From Actinoplanes campanulatus (GTDB lineage Bacteria > Actinomycetota > Actinomycetes > Mycobacteriales > Micromonosporaceae), in NCBI RefSeq assembly GCF_014647795.1, contig NZ_BMPW01000019.1, positions 144,476 through 208,475 of the forward strand: DNA of 64,000 nucleotides. The letters are read 5' to 3'. Shown here piece after piece: positions 9,407-17,225 of the stretch. The notes below the pieces were generated by a model. It had not been told where the DNA came from, searched no databases, and saw nothing but the letters and a program-made list of their open reading frames with translations. Each line of letters starts with the position of its first letter. Position 1 is the stretch's first letter. The position numbers and the translations under genes are program-made.

Positions 9407-10110
9407 TCACCCTTGCCACCACGGCGGACATCCGGGACCGCCGGCCAGAGATCGCCCTTCTGCCCGTCGGCAGTTTCGAGCAGCACGGTCGGCATCTTCC
9501 CCTTGCCACCGACACGATCGTCGCCTCAGCCATAGCCGATGGCCTGGCAGCGGTGTACAACGTGTTCGTGCTACCGCCCATCACCATGTCGTGCTCGCAC
9601 GAGCACGCTGCATGGCCAGGGACCATCAGCTTGAGCCACCGCACCGTCAGTGCGGTCATCGAGGACGTGGTGGTCAGCCTCACCGCTCAGGGCATCGGCA
9701 AACTGGCGATCATCAGCGGTCACGGTGGCAACTATTTCCTCAGCAACGTGGTCCAGTCCGCGAACGCGGTGACGCCCAAGTCCATGACTCTGTTTCCGAG
9801 CCGAGACGACTGGCGGAAGGCACGAGAGGATGCCGAACTCGAGACGGACGACCATGAAGACATGCACGCCGGCGAACTCGAGGTGTCCATCTTGCAAGCA
9901 GTCGCGCCCGGAGCCCTGCGTGACGGCTTCGAATCTGCCGATCATCGGTCAAACGCGCGGCCTCACTTGTTGATCGAAGGCATGGCTGCCTACACGAGCA
10001 GCGGTGTGATCGGCCGCCCCTCCGCCGGGACAGCGGAAAAAGGCAAGGCGATTCTGGGCAGCCTCGTGACCTCTTTCGGTGAGCACCTGCGCCAGCTGAC
10101 CGAATCGTGA
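9397..10110 (+). CDS. Creatininase-family metal-dependent amidohydrolase
   Basis: A protein of 237 residues, ATG at 9397 overlapping the regulator. Metal-ligand motifs of the creatininase family are present: GSFEQHGRHLPLATDT (Glu, His and Asp ligands, about residues 26-41), SGHGGNYF (about residue 107) and HAGELEVS (about residue 153). The family includes creatininase, the mycofactocin peptidase MftE and the F420/riboflavin pathway formamide hydrolase ArfB. All cleave amide bonds of small ring or formamido compounds. Next to a GTP-derived pathway, a deformylase or amide hydrolase on a pyrimidine or deazapurine intermediate is plausible, but no substrate can be read from sequence. Confidence 0.85.
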   Translation: MDLITLATTADIRDRRPEIALLPVGSFEQHGRHLPLATDTIVASAIADGLAAVYNVFVLPPITMSCSHEHAAWPGTISLSHRTVSAVIEDVVVSLTAQGIGKLAIISGHGGNYFLSNVVQSANAVTPKSMTLFPSRDDWRKAREDAELETDDHEDMHAGELEVSILQAVAPGALRDGFESADHRSNARPHLLIEGMAAYTSSGVIGRPSAGTAEKGKAILGSLVTSFGEHLRQLTES

Positions 10111-10470
10111 CGGCCGGCTCGGTCGAAATCCCCTGCGTCGACACGCCGAACTGCCGTCAAGACCGCCGTCGGCCGAGCGCCGAAGGATGCCGAACAGATC
10201 GATATCCATGATCACTATGCGGTCCGACCGTTGCCGTGTTTCTGCAGTTCACGATGAACTTCGCCGCGTAGATTCCCCATAGATTCCCACCAAATTCCCC
10301 CTTGGATGGCGTTCCCGCCCTCGTCCGGTTGCCGGATGGTGGAGGAACACAATGGCGATCGATGGCCGCCCGAAGAGCCGGCGTAGGTGCGCTAAGGCGC
10401 GCGACGCGGCCAGAAGCGATCCGTCGTCAGGGTGTAACAGGCACGCCCATCCATAGGAGGTCGTACAGCC
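10111..10470. promoter_or_regulatory. Upstream region of the folE-queD-queE operon with repeated motif
   Basis: There are 360 bases without a supported gene between creatininase and folE. It is AT-richer than its flanks and contains a closely spaced repeat at 10269-10300: TAGATTCCC, two bases, TAGATTCCC, then AAATTCCCC. The regular repetition just upstream of the operon suggests an operator or UP-type element. A good Shine-Dalgarno sequence, TAGGAGG (10454-10460), precedes folE. Confidence 0.45.
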
Positions 10471-11079
10471 GTGACGTCACCAGCGCTATCCCTCGCCGCG
10501 GTTACGGACAACGGCCGCGTCGCTTCTCGCCCGGTGGATCTGGAGGGCGCGACGGCCGCTGCGGCTCAACTGCTCTCCGCTCTCGGCCTGGACATGGACA
10601 GCGACCATCGTCGAGACACTCCCGCCCGGATGGCTCGCGCGCTGACCGAGATGCTCAGAGCCCCGTCGTTCGAGCCGACCACGTTCGATAACGCGGGCGG
10701 CTACGACGAGCTCGTGGTCGTGGATCGGATCCCGTTCTTCAGCCTCTGCGAACACCATGTGCTGCCGTTCATCGGCGAGGCCACGATCGCCTACGCCCCG
10801 AAGGACCGCATCGTCGGGTTGTCGAAGCTGGCGTGGGTCGTTCAGCTCTACGCCCGACGGCTGCAGACCCAGGAAGCCATGACGCAGCAGATCGCGGACT
10901 GGCTGGTGGAACAGCTAGACCCGAAGGGGGTCGGTGTCCGCCTTCGCGCCGAGCACCTGTGCATGAGCCTGCGCGGCGCCCGGGCCATCGGTGCAGTCAC
11001 CGACACCACCACCAACAGAGGAGTTCTGGCTGACGACCCGGCCCGCCGAGAGGAATGGCAGCGCCGGCTGTCGTCGTAG
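10471..11079 (+). CDS. folE: GTP cyclohydrolase I
   Basis: Converts GTP to 7,8-dihydroneopterin triphosphate, the entry to folate, queuosine and 7-deazapurine pathways. The 202 residues from GTG contain the zinc site: Cys93 in SLCEHHVLPF with His96, and Cys163 in AEHLCMSLRG. The substrate motif VGLSK (114-118) and ARRLQTQE (127-134) are also present. It is directly followed by queD and queE, so it supplies the deazapurine route here rather than folate. The genome probably has another folE in a folate operon. Intact and of normal length. Confidence 0.96.
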   Translation: MTSPALSLAAVTDNGRVASRPVDLEGATAAAAQLLSALGLDMDSDHRRDTPARMARALTEMLRAPSFEPTTFDNAGGYDELVVVDRIPFFSLCEHHVLPFIGEATIAYAPKDRIVGLSKLAWVVQLYARRLQTQEAMTQQIADWLVEQLDPKGVGVRLRAEHLCMSLRGARAIGAVTDTTTNRGVLADDPARREEWQRRLSS

Positions 11080-11111
11080 CCCATCACCTCTTTCAGGACG
11101 AGGAGCCCTCC

Positions 11112-11495
11112 GTGGGACACAGGATCGGCAAACGCTTCACCTTCGAGGCTAGCCACCAGCTGCCGGGACTCCCCGACGGCCACAAGTGCGGTCGCCTGCA
11201 CGGGCACAGTTACACCGTCGAGGTCACGCTCGTCGCCGAGGACCTTGTCGAGCCGGGTTTCGTGACCGACTTCGGTGACCTGGCGCCGTTCAAGGAGCAC
11301 CTGGCCGAAGCGTTTGATCACCGCCATCTCAACGAGGTCATGACGGTGGCGCCGACCAGCGAGAACCTCGCCGAGGTCTTGGCGCAGTGGTTCATCACCG
11401 AACTCGAGCCCGCCATTCCCGGCAACCTGTTCGTCGTCCGTGTCAGCGAGACTGCATCCTCGTGGGCCGAATTCCGGCCGGAGAGAGCAGCATGA
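11112..11495 (+). CDS. queD: 6-carboxy-5,6,7,8-tetrahydropterin synthase
   Basis: QueD converts dihydroneopterin triphosphate to 6-carboxytetrahydropterin. The protein has 127 residues from a GTG that follows GAGGAG; the longer frame from 11055 lacks a ribosome site. Zinc ligands are His15 (FEASHQL) and His30/His32 in the CGRLHGHSY motif, where Cys26 is the catalytic cysteine of the family's CxxxHGH signature. A later DHRHLNE supplies the catalytic His/Glu. The stop overlaps the queE ATG (ATGA). Confidence 0.95.
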   Translation: MGHRIGKRFTFEASHQLPGLPDGHKCGRLHGHSYTVEVTLVAEDLVEPGFVTDFGDLAPFKEHLAEAFDHRHLNEVMTVAPTSENLAEVLAQWFITELEPAIPGNLFVVRVSETASSWAEFRPERAA

Positions 11496-12205
11496 CTGAC
11501 CTCCTGCCTACTTCGAGGTCGACGCTGCGGGTCGCCGAGCTGTTCGGGCCCACTCTGCAGGGTGAGGGACCTTCGGCGGGGCAGCGGGCACTTTTCGTGC
11601 GGCTGTCCGGGTGCAATCTCGACTGCGGCTGGTGCGACACCCCGTACACCTGGGACTGGGATCGCTTCAACCGTGAGGAGCAGGCCACCGAGATGGCCGT
11701 CGCTGAGGTGGCGAGCTGGGTGGTCAGCCAGGGCACCGACTTGGTGGTCATCACCGGGGGAGAGCCGCTGGTGCAACAGCAGCGCCTCGGCGCCTTGGCG
11801 GCTCAGCTGGCCGGCGCGGGACGCCGCGTGGAGGTGGAAACCAACGGCACCATCGCGCCCGACGAACGTTTGATCGCTGCCGTCGGCACGTTCAACGTGT
11901 CACCGAAGCTGAGCGGGTCGGGAGTGCCGGTGCACCGGCGGCTGCGGCCGAAGGCGCTGCGGGCGTTTCGTGACTGCGGCAAAGCCGTGTTCAAGTTCGT
12001 CATCACCGGGCCGGCCGACATCCAGGAGCTGGTGGAGCTACAAGCCGAGCTGGACCTCGGCCGGATCTGGGTCATGCCTGAGGGCACCACGGAAAGCGCG
12101 GTTCTCACCGGGATGCGCAACCTTGCCGAGCCGGCGCTGGCCAACGGCTGGAACCTCAGTCCTCGGCTGCACGTGCTGCTGTGGGGTGATGAGCGTGGCC
12201 GCTGA
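11492..12205 (+). CDS. queE: 7-carboxy-7-deazaguanine synthase (radical SAM)
   Basis: QueE rearranges 6-carboxytetrahydropterin to 7-carboxy-7-deazaguanine (CDG), the common precursor of all 7-deazapurines. The 237 residues carry the radical-SAM CX3CX2C motif at Cys41, Cys45 and Cys48 (CNLDCGWCDT), a substrate-loop FGPTLQGEGPSAG (about residues 18-30) and a TGGEPL SAM-binding strand. It overlaps queD by 4 bases and the phosphoribosyltransferase by 17. No queC follows, so the carboxylate is probably not converted to a nitrile in this cluster. Confidence 0.95.
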   Translation: MTDLLPTSRSTLRVAELFGPTLQGEGPSAGQRALFVRLSGCNLDCGWCDTPYTWDWDRFNREEQATEMAVAEVASWVVSQGTDLVVITGGEPLVQQQRLGALAAQLAGAGRRVEVETNGTIAPDERLIAAVGTFNVSPKLSGSGVPVHRRLRPKALRAFRDCGKAVFKFVITGPADIQELVELQAELDLGRIWVMPEGTTESAVLTGMRNLAEPALANGWNLSPRLHVLLWGDERGR

Positions 12206-12686
12206 GGGCCCACCGATCCTGCTGCCCTGGCAGGAACTCGTCGCCAGAATCCACGACACCGCGGTGAACGTCCGCAGTGACGGTGTTCCCGACGTGGTGA
12301 TCGGCATCCTGCGCGGCGGCATGATTCCCGCGACGGTCTTCGCCCATGCTCTGGCGGTGCGGACCGTCCGTGCCGTGGAGGTCGTCCACACCGTCAGCGA
12401 CGACATGAACGCGGCCAAGACGCCTGCCCCGCAGGTGTCGAACGTGGCCAGCCTGGGCGACCTGTCCGGCCTGGACGTCCTCATCGTCGATGACATCGCC
12501 GGCACCGGCGACACGATGGCCTACACCGCGCAGCTGGTTGCCACAGCAGGCGCCACCCGCGTCCGCACTGCGGTCTGCATCGTCAACGCCGCCAACTGGC
12601 GGCGTCCGCAACCCCCCGAACACGCGCTGACCTACATCGGCGCCACCGTCGAAGGATGGGTGATCTTCCCGTGGGAGAACCGATGA
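12189..12686 (+). CDS. Purine-type phosphoribosyltransferase
   Basis: A protein of 165 residues; the ATG at 12189 lies inside the queE end (an alternative GTG is at 12186). The PRPP-binding signature VLIVDDIAGTGDTM (about residues 97-110) and the GILRGGMIPA loop (39-48) mark a type I phosphoribosyltransferase of the hypoxanthine/xanthine class. Immediately after queE it most likely couples CDG or a derivative to PRPP, giving a 7-deazapurine nucleotide. This is the role proposed for the phosphoribosyltransferase genes of toyocamycin- and tubercidin-type clusters. The stop overlaps the methyltransferase ATG. Confidence 0.9.
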   Translation: MSVAAEGPPILLPWQELVARIHDTAVNVRSDGVPDVVIGILRGGMIPATVFAHALAVRTVRAVEVVHTVSDDMNAAKTPAPQVSNVASLGDLSGLDVLIVDDIAGTGDTMAYTAQLVATAGATRVRTAVCIVNAANWRRPQPPEHALTYIGATVEGWVIFPWENR

Positions 12687-13534
12687 CCATCGCCACCGGC
12701 ACGGAAACCGACGACCTGCATGCGCGCACCCTGACGCGCCCGGGTACCCCGATGATCGGCCTGTACTCGGTGAACCAGATGGACGACCTCTACACGGCGA
12801 TCCCCGCCGGCGAGGTCAAGGCCTCCGGGATCATGAATCTCGCTCAACGGCTGTATGTCGCCGAACGCGTTGAGCAGGGCGCGAGGCTGGTGGACATCTG
12901 CTGCGGGCGAGGGCTGCAGCTGCCGACGCTGTACCGGTACGCCCCGGGCTTGCAGCAGTACGTCGGACTGGACGTGGCTGCGGCGAACCTGGCGGAGGCC
13001 AGAGACCGGATCGCCCGTCTGGATGATCACTACGGTGCCCGGCTGTTCCCGATCGAGCTGGTCGAGTGTGACGTGGCCGCGCCGTGGCCGGCCGAGGCGG
13101 TCGGTGACGGGTTCGACGTCGCCGTCTACACCTCAGCGCTGGAGCATCTGCCGCGTGAGCTGGCCGTCGCCAGCCTGCGGCACGCCGCGGCCGCTCTGCG
13201 GCCCGGCGGGGTGTTGTACCTGTCGACGCCCGAAACGCCGGGCCTGCCGCCGCGGCCGCTGCAGTACCGGGTGCACGTCTACGAGTGGAACAGCGCCGAG
13301 CTGGAGCCCGTTCTGGCCGAGTGCGGCCTGGTGGTCGAGGAGAAGGTCGGGCAGCTGTCGCCGCCCGCGGACCAGGTCGCCGCGGCACTGGCCGGCAAAT
13401 TCGGGGACGGCGCCCGGCAGTGGTATCAGCGGCTGCGGGAGACCGTGTCGCCGGCGCTGCTGGACACGGTGGCCGCCGCCGCCATCCCGGACGCGGCGAT
13501 GGAAGTGATGTACGTGTGCCGACGACCGGCATAA
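12683..13534 (+). CDS. Class I SAM-dependent methyltransferase
   Basis: A protein of 283 residues whose ATG overlaps the phosphoribosyltransferase stop (ATGA). Motif I reads VDICCGRG (about residue 70), with an acidic loop YVGLDVA and a motif around LRPGGVLYLSTP near residue 180. The rest resembles small-molecule methyltransferases. Its place between nucleotide formation and the radical-SAM gene suggests methylation of base or sugar, but the target atom cannot be deduced. Confidence 0.85.
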   Translation: MTIATGTETDDLHARTLTRPGTPMIGLYSVNQMDDLYTAIPAGEVKASGIMNLAQRLYVAERVEQGARLVDICCGRGLQLPTLYRYAPGLQQYVGLDVAAANLAEARDRIARLDDHYGARLFPIELVECDVAAPWPAEAVGDGFDVAVYTSALEHLPRELAVASLRHAAAALRPGGVLYLSTPETPGLPPRPLQYRVHVYEWNSAELEPVLAECGLVVEEKVGQLSPPADQVAAALAGKFGDGARQWYQRLRETVSPALLDTVAAAAIPDAAMEVMYVCRRPA

Positions 13535-14691
13535 GGCCCGCTTCGGCGCCGGCGAGCATCGACAGGCTCCCGGCGCCGGTAGTCGACTATCCGCGCGACG
13601 ACGACCTCGATGGCCCGGTACCGCTGTACGGCGTCCGGCCTGAAGGAGAACCGAGTGTCATGACCGGAGTCACCCTGCTATGGGCGCTGCGCTCCCCGTG
13701 CAATCTGGGCTGCCGCTATTGCTACTTCGGCACTATCGAGGAACATCGTGAGACACCCCCGGACCAGGTCGGCGTGTTGTCACATTTGGCCCGCACGGAC
13801 CTCGCTCTGGCCGACATCGCCGCGTTCGTGGACACGCTGGCCGGCTCCCGTGTCGAGCGGGTGTTCCTCGCCGGCGGCGAGCCGCTGATCTGGCCTCCGA
13901 TCATGGACGTCGTGGCGGCGATCAAGGCCGCCGGCGTCGAGGTGGTGCTCTGCACCAACGGCATTCCGCTCAACCGGCCGCACCTGGTCGACCGGATCCT
14001 GACTCTGGGAGTGGACGCGGTCTCGGTGTCGCTGGACTCCACCGATGCCAGCTACAACGACACCTGGCGGCCGGCTCGCAACCGCGTCGACGGCCACGCC
14101 AGCGTGCTGTCGGGGATTCGGGCGCTGCTGACCGCTCGCGGCGCCGCTGCCACCCCTCGCGTCGGCCTGTACGCGGTGATCACACGCCAGAACACCGACG
14201 ACATCCTCTCCGTCGGAGCCCTCGCGGCCGAGCTCGGCTGTGACTACTACGTTCCCCAGCCGATCTCACTGGAGCGGGACCACCCGCTTTACACCGAACT
14301 CGCACTGACCGACCAGGACGCCCCCGCCATCGCACGACGCCTCGGCGAGCTCTACGAGCAGGTCCCGGTCGGGCTGCCCGCCTCGACCTATCCCCGGCAG
14401 TTCCTCGACACGATCAGCACGGAGACTCCCGGCGCGGTCGCCGGCTGCTTCGGCGGCACCGACCTGTTCTTCGTCGAGCCCGACGGCAGTGTCTGGGACT
14501 GCCCGTCCGGCCTCAAGATCCGCGCGACGCCGCCTGACCGGCACCGCAACATCCGCGGCACGACCGCGGAGGCGCTGTTCGGGCGCGGGGGTGCGTGTGC
14601 CGACTGCTCCTTGTACTCGCGCGACTGCGTCAACATGTGGCCGCTGACGGACTTCCAGCGATTCCTGCCCTCGGCTGGAGTCCGGTCATGA
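13516..14691 (+). CDS. Radical SAM protein with SPASM-like C-terminal cluster domain
   Basis: A protein of 391 residues from GTG 13516, or 343 from ATG 13660, which has a better ribosome site (AAGGAG at 13643-13648). Codon use is already gene-like from 13516. The radical-SAM motif CNLGCRYCY (Cys62, 66, 69 in the longer form) is followed by AGGEPL. A C-terminal cysteine array (GCFGG; WDCPSG; CADC; DCVNMW) indicates a SPASM/twitch domain holding extra iron-sulphur clusters, as in enzymes that modify peptides or sugars by radical chemistry. It overlaps the aminotransferase ATG by 4 bases and is a likely tailoring enzyme. Confidence 0.88.
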   Translation: MPTTGIRPASAPASIDRLPAPVVDYPRDDDLDGPVPLYGVRPEGEPSVMTGVTLLWALRSPCNLGCRYCYFGTIEEHRETPPDQVGVLSHLARTDLALADIAAFVDTLAGSRVERVFLAGGEPLIWPPIMDVVAAIKAAGVEVVLCTNGIPLNRPHLVDRILTLGVDAVSVSLDSTDASYNDTWRPARNRVDGHASVLSGIRALLTARGAAATPRVGLYAVITRQNTDDILSVGALAAELGCDYYVPQPISLERDHPLYTELALTDQDAPAIARRLGELYEQVPVGLPASTYPRQFLDTISTETPGAVAGCFGGTDLFFVEPDGSVWDCPSGLKIRATPPDRHRNIRGTTAEALFGRGGACADCSLYSRDCVNMWPLTDFQRFLPSAGVRS

Positions 14692-15782
14692 CCGACGCCC
14701 TGACACTCACCGAGGACCTGCAACGCCTGCTGGCCACGATGCCGGACCCGGCGGCCGGCGCGCAGGTGAGCGCCCTGGAGTCCGAACTCGCCGACCGGTT
14801 CGGCGTCCGCCACGCCATCGCGGTGTCCTCCGGCACGGCGGCACTGCACACCGCGCTGGTGGCCCTGGGCGTCGGGCCCGGCGACGAGGTCCTCGTACCG
14901 GCCTTGACCGTGATCATGTCGGTCGCGCCGGTCATCCACGCCGGCGCCAGTCCGGTCTTCGTCGACTGCACCCCGGACGGCACCGACTTCGACTACACCG
15001 ACCTGACCGCCAAGCTCACCCCCGCCGTCAAGGCGGTGCTTCCCGTCCACCTGTGGGGACGCACCGGCGACCTGCCCCGGCTCCGGCGCTGGGCCGACGA
15101 GCACGGTTTGCCCGTGGTTGAGGACGCCTGCCAGGCCCAAGGCAGCCACACCGGTGATCGCCCCGCCGGGACCGGCGGCACGATCGGCTGCTTCAGCATG
15201 AAGGACGGCAAGGTGCTGTGGTGTGGGGAAGGCGGCTACCTGCTCACCGACCATGATCGGTACGCGGCCGCCGCCCGCTCCTACCGTTCCCACGGCCTCC
15301 CACCGCCGCCGGCCGGCTACCGGCCCCGGGTCGCGCACAACTATCGGCTCGCCGAACCGTTGGCGCTGATCGCCCGCGCCAACCTGGCCCGGTTCGACGA
15401 TCTCCTCGGCCGGCGCCAGCAGCAGGTAGCGCTGCTTAGCGACCTGCTGACCGGCGCCCCGGGCGTGCAACCGGCCAGTGCACCCGGCCATCTGTGGAAC
15501 GGCTACAGCTTCCTCGCCGAAGTCAGCGTGCCGCAGGCCCGCGCGTTCTGTGGACACCTGGCCGGCCTCGGCGTGCCCAACAGCGTCGGCACGTTCCGCC
15601 TGGTGCCGGCGGACCGGCGCCCTGAACTTGCTTCGGTCGCCGCATCACCGTGCGGCAACGCCGCCGCGGTGATCGACCGGACCCTGGCGGTGATCCTCAC
15701 CGACCACGACGACGACCACCGCATCGCCGGATACGCCCACACCATCACCAGGGAGGCTCGCGCATGGTGTCCGCGCGACTGA
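14688..15782 (+). CDS. DegT/DnrJ/EryC1-family PLP aminotransferase
   Basis: A protein of 364 residues starting in the radical-SAM stop. It has the family N terminus with AVSSGTAALHTAL (about residues 45-57), the cofactor Asp in VVEDACQAQGS and the PLP Schiff-base lysine Lys175 in SMKDGKVLWCGEGG. These enzymes mostly install amino groups on nucleotide-bound keto sugars, occasionally on cyclitols. Its presence suggests an amino sugar or aminocyclitol part in the product, or amination of an oxidised sugar on the deazapurine nucleoside. Confidence 0.9.
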   Translation: MTDALTLTEDLQRLLATMPDPAAGAQVSALESELADRFGVRHAIAVSSGTAALHTALVALGVGPGDEVLVPALTVIMSVAPVIHAGASPVFVDCTPDGTDFDYTDLTAKLTPAVKAVLPVHLWGRTGDLPRLRRWADEHGLPVVEDACQAQGSHTGDRPAGTGGTIGCFSMKDGKVLWCGEGGYLLTDHDRYAAAARSYRSHGLPPPPAGYRPRVAHNYRLAEPLALIARANLARFDDLLGRRQQQVALLSDLLTGAPGVQPASAPGHLWNGYSFLAEVSVPQARAFCGHLAGLGVPNSVGTFRLVPADRRPELASVAASPCGNAAAVIDRTLAVILTDHDDDHRIAGYAHTITREARAWCPRD

Positions 15783-16405
15783 CAACCGACGACCTTCTCC
15801 AGGGCACGGCCGCGGTGATCGTCGACTGGGACGGCACCGTCGTCGACAGCCAGGACGCCAACTTCGCTGCCCTGTCCGCGGCGCTACTGCCGTACGGCGT
15901 GAGCCTCGACCGGCCGTGGTACGAGCAGCACGTCGGTCTGTCGATCGCCGACCTGCTGACCGAGGTCGCCGCGATTCATGGCGACCTTCCCACCAGCACG
16001 ATCATCGAGGCCAGCCGGGCACGGCTGCTGGCCAGCCTCGACCAGCTCCAGCCCGTCGCCGCCACCATCGAGCTGCTCGATGCGGCCACCGACCGGGGTT
16101 TGCCCTGCGCCGTCGCGTCCGGAGCGGCCCGGGTCCTGGTCGAGGGCGGTATCCGAGCCCTGAATCTCGGCCACCTGTTCACGGCCACGATCACCCGCGA
16201 GAACGTCGCGTGCGGCAAGCCGGCACCCGAACTGTTTCTGCACGCTGCCGGCGTACTGGCCGTCGACGCACGTCGTTGTCTCGCCGTCGATGATGCGGCC
16301 GATGGTATCGCCGCCGCCCGCGCGGCCGGCATGCGTGTGCTCACCGTGCGGCAGGGCCGGCTCGTCCCCACGCACGTTCCCGCCGTCGTGGCGGACCCGT
16401 CGTGA
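15764..16405 (+). CDS. HAD-superfamily hydrolase (beta-phosphoglucomutase-like phosphatase)
   Basis: A protein of 213 residues; ATG 15764 overlaps the aminotransferase end by 19 bases. HAD motifs are DWDGTVVDS (about residues 20-28), the conserved Ser in AVASGAAR, GKPAPELF with the motif III lysine, and the motif IV acid pair in AVDDAADGI. It removes or transfers phosphate on small metabolites. Toyocamycin-type clusters also contain a HAD gene, so dephosphorylation of the finished nucleotide is a fair guess. Confidence 0.88.
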   Translation: MVSARLTTDDLLQGTAAVIVDWDGTVVDSQDANFAALSAALLPYGVSLDRPWYEQHVGLSIADLLTEVAAIHGDLPTSTIIEASRARLLASLDQLQPVAATIELLDAATDRGLPCAVASGAARVLVEGGIRALNLGHLFTATITRENVACGKPAPELFLHAAGVLAVDARRCLAVDDAADGIAAARAAGMRVLTVRQGRLVPTHVPAVVADPS

Positions 16406-16521
16406 GCCGGATCGCCGGCACCCGTGCTGCGGCCGAGGGCGCCGGCCGGCGGCGGGCTTGCCCGAGTCGGTTCGTCGCTGAGGCCATCAACCTGTTCGCC
16501 GTCTGCAGGGGGCCTGCATGA
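16402..16521 (+). CDS. Possible 39-residue coupled small ORF
   Basis: It starts at a GTG inside the HAD stop (GTGA) and ends with a TGA inside the next gene's start (ATGA at 16518), so it fills the only gap in this operon exactly. The product is basic in the middle and has no recognisable domain or own ribosome site. Such bridging frames arise by chance fairly often in GC-rich DNA. It may encode a peptide, only carry ribosomes across the gap, or be meaningless. Confidence 0.3.
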   Translation: MSRIAGTRAAAEGAGRRRACPSRFVAEAINLFAVCRGPA

Positions 16522-17225
16522 TCACCTCAGCACAGGCTGGTCCGCTCCGGGTGAGCGTCGAGGGCATCAACGGCGTGGGGAAGACGAGCGCCGCCCAGAA
16601 GGCAACGGCTCTGCTCGGCGCCCGCGGGGTTCTGCTTGACGAGCTCACCGACCAGGTCAACGACGTGCTGGCGTCGAGGGTGATCGCCGCGCTGAGCGGC
16701 ACGGGTGACCCGTTCCTGCGGACCGGTCACCCGGTGGTGGAGACCCTCGCCTTGCTGGCGCTGCAGGTACGCAAGACCGAGCGCCTGACGGGGCAGCACC
16801 TGACGGGTGTCGACGTGATCCTCGAGGACCGCGGTGTGGACTCCGTCGCCGTCTACCAGGCCGCCATCTTGTGCTCTGTATACCCGGCGGCCCGGCCGGA
16901 GCACGTGGCGCGCCGCATCCTTGCCGATGCACGGCGCTGGTGTGGCCTTCCCGACAAGACGCTCCTGCTCACCGGTGACCCGGAGGTGTGTACCCAGCGC
17001 TTCGGCCATCGCATCGAGCGGGCTCTTTCTGCTGAGGATGCCCATCTGATCACCGAGATCGACCGGCTGTACCGGGTGATGGCCGACGACGACCCCCAGC
17101 GCTACATCGTCCTCGACGTCGCCGACCTGTCACCCCAGGAGACCGTCGGTGTGGTGCACCAGACCGTGACCAGCCTCCTGGAACGGCGACGGCACATCCC
17201 TGCCATGAGGAGACCCTCCGCATGA
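16518..17225 (+). CDS. Thymidylate-kinase-like P-loop (deoxy)nucleotide kinase, copy 1
   Basis: A protein of 235 residues. The Walker A loop EGINGVGKTS (about residues 14-23) and an EDRGVDSVAVYQA segment (about 104-116) replacing the TMK DR-phosphate site identify the thymidylate/nucleoside-kinase family. It is paralogous to the next gene: both share GDPFLR, E-RGVDS-AV and PDKT/PDRT blocks, so the pair arose by duplication. It probably phosphorylates a nucleoside or nucleotide made by this cluster. The stop overlaps the next ATG. Confidence 0.82.
   Translation: MITSAQAGPLRVSVEGINGVGKTSAAQKATALLGARGVLLDELTDQVNDVLASRVIAALSGTGDPFLRTGHPVVETLALLALQVRKTERLTGQHLTGVDVILEDRGVDSVAVYQAAILCSVYPAARPEHVARRILADARRWCGLPDKTLLLTGDPEVCTQRFGHRIERALSAEDAHLITEIDRLYRVMADDDPQRYIVLDVADLSPQETVGVVHQTVTSLLERRRHIPAMRRPSA

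Noticed and set aside
10471-12686. DNA 7-deazaguanine modification (dpd) or queuosine tRNA pathway
   Set aside because: No DpdA/TGT transglycosylase, QueC, QueF or dpd restriction genes in the window; phosphoribosyltransferase and tailoring genes point to a small molecule.
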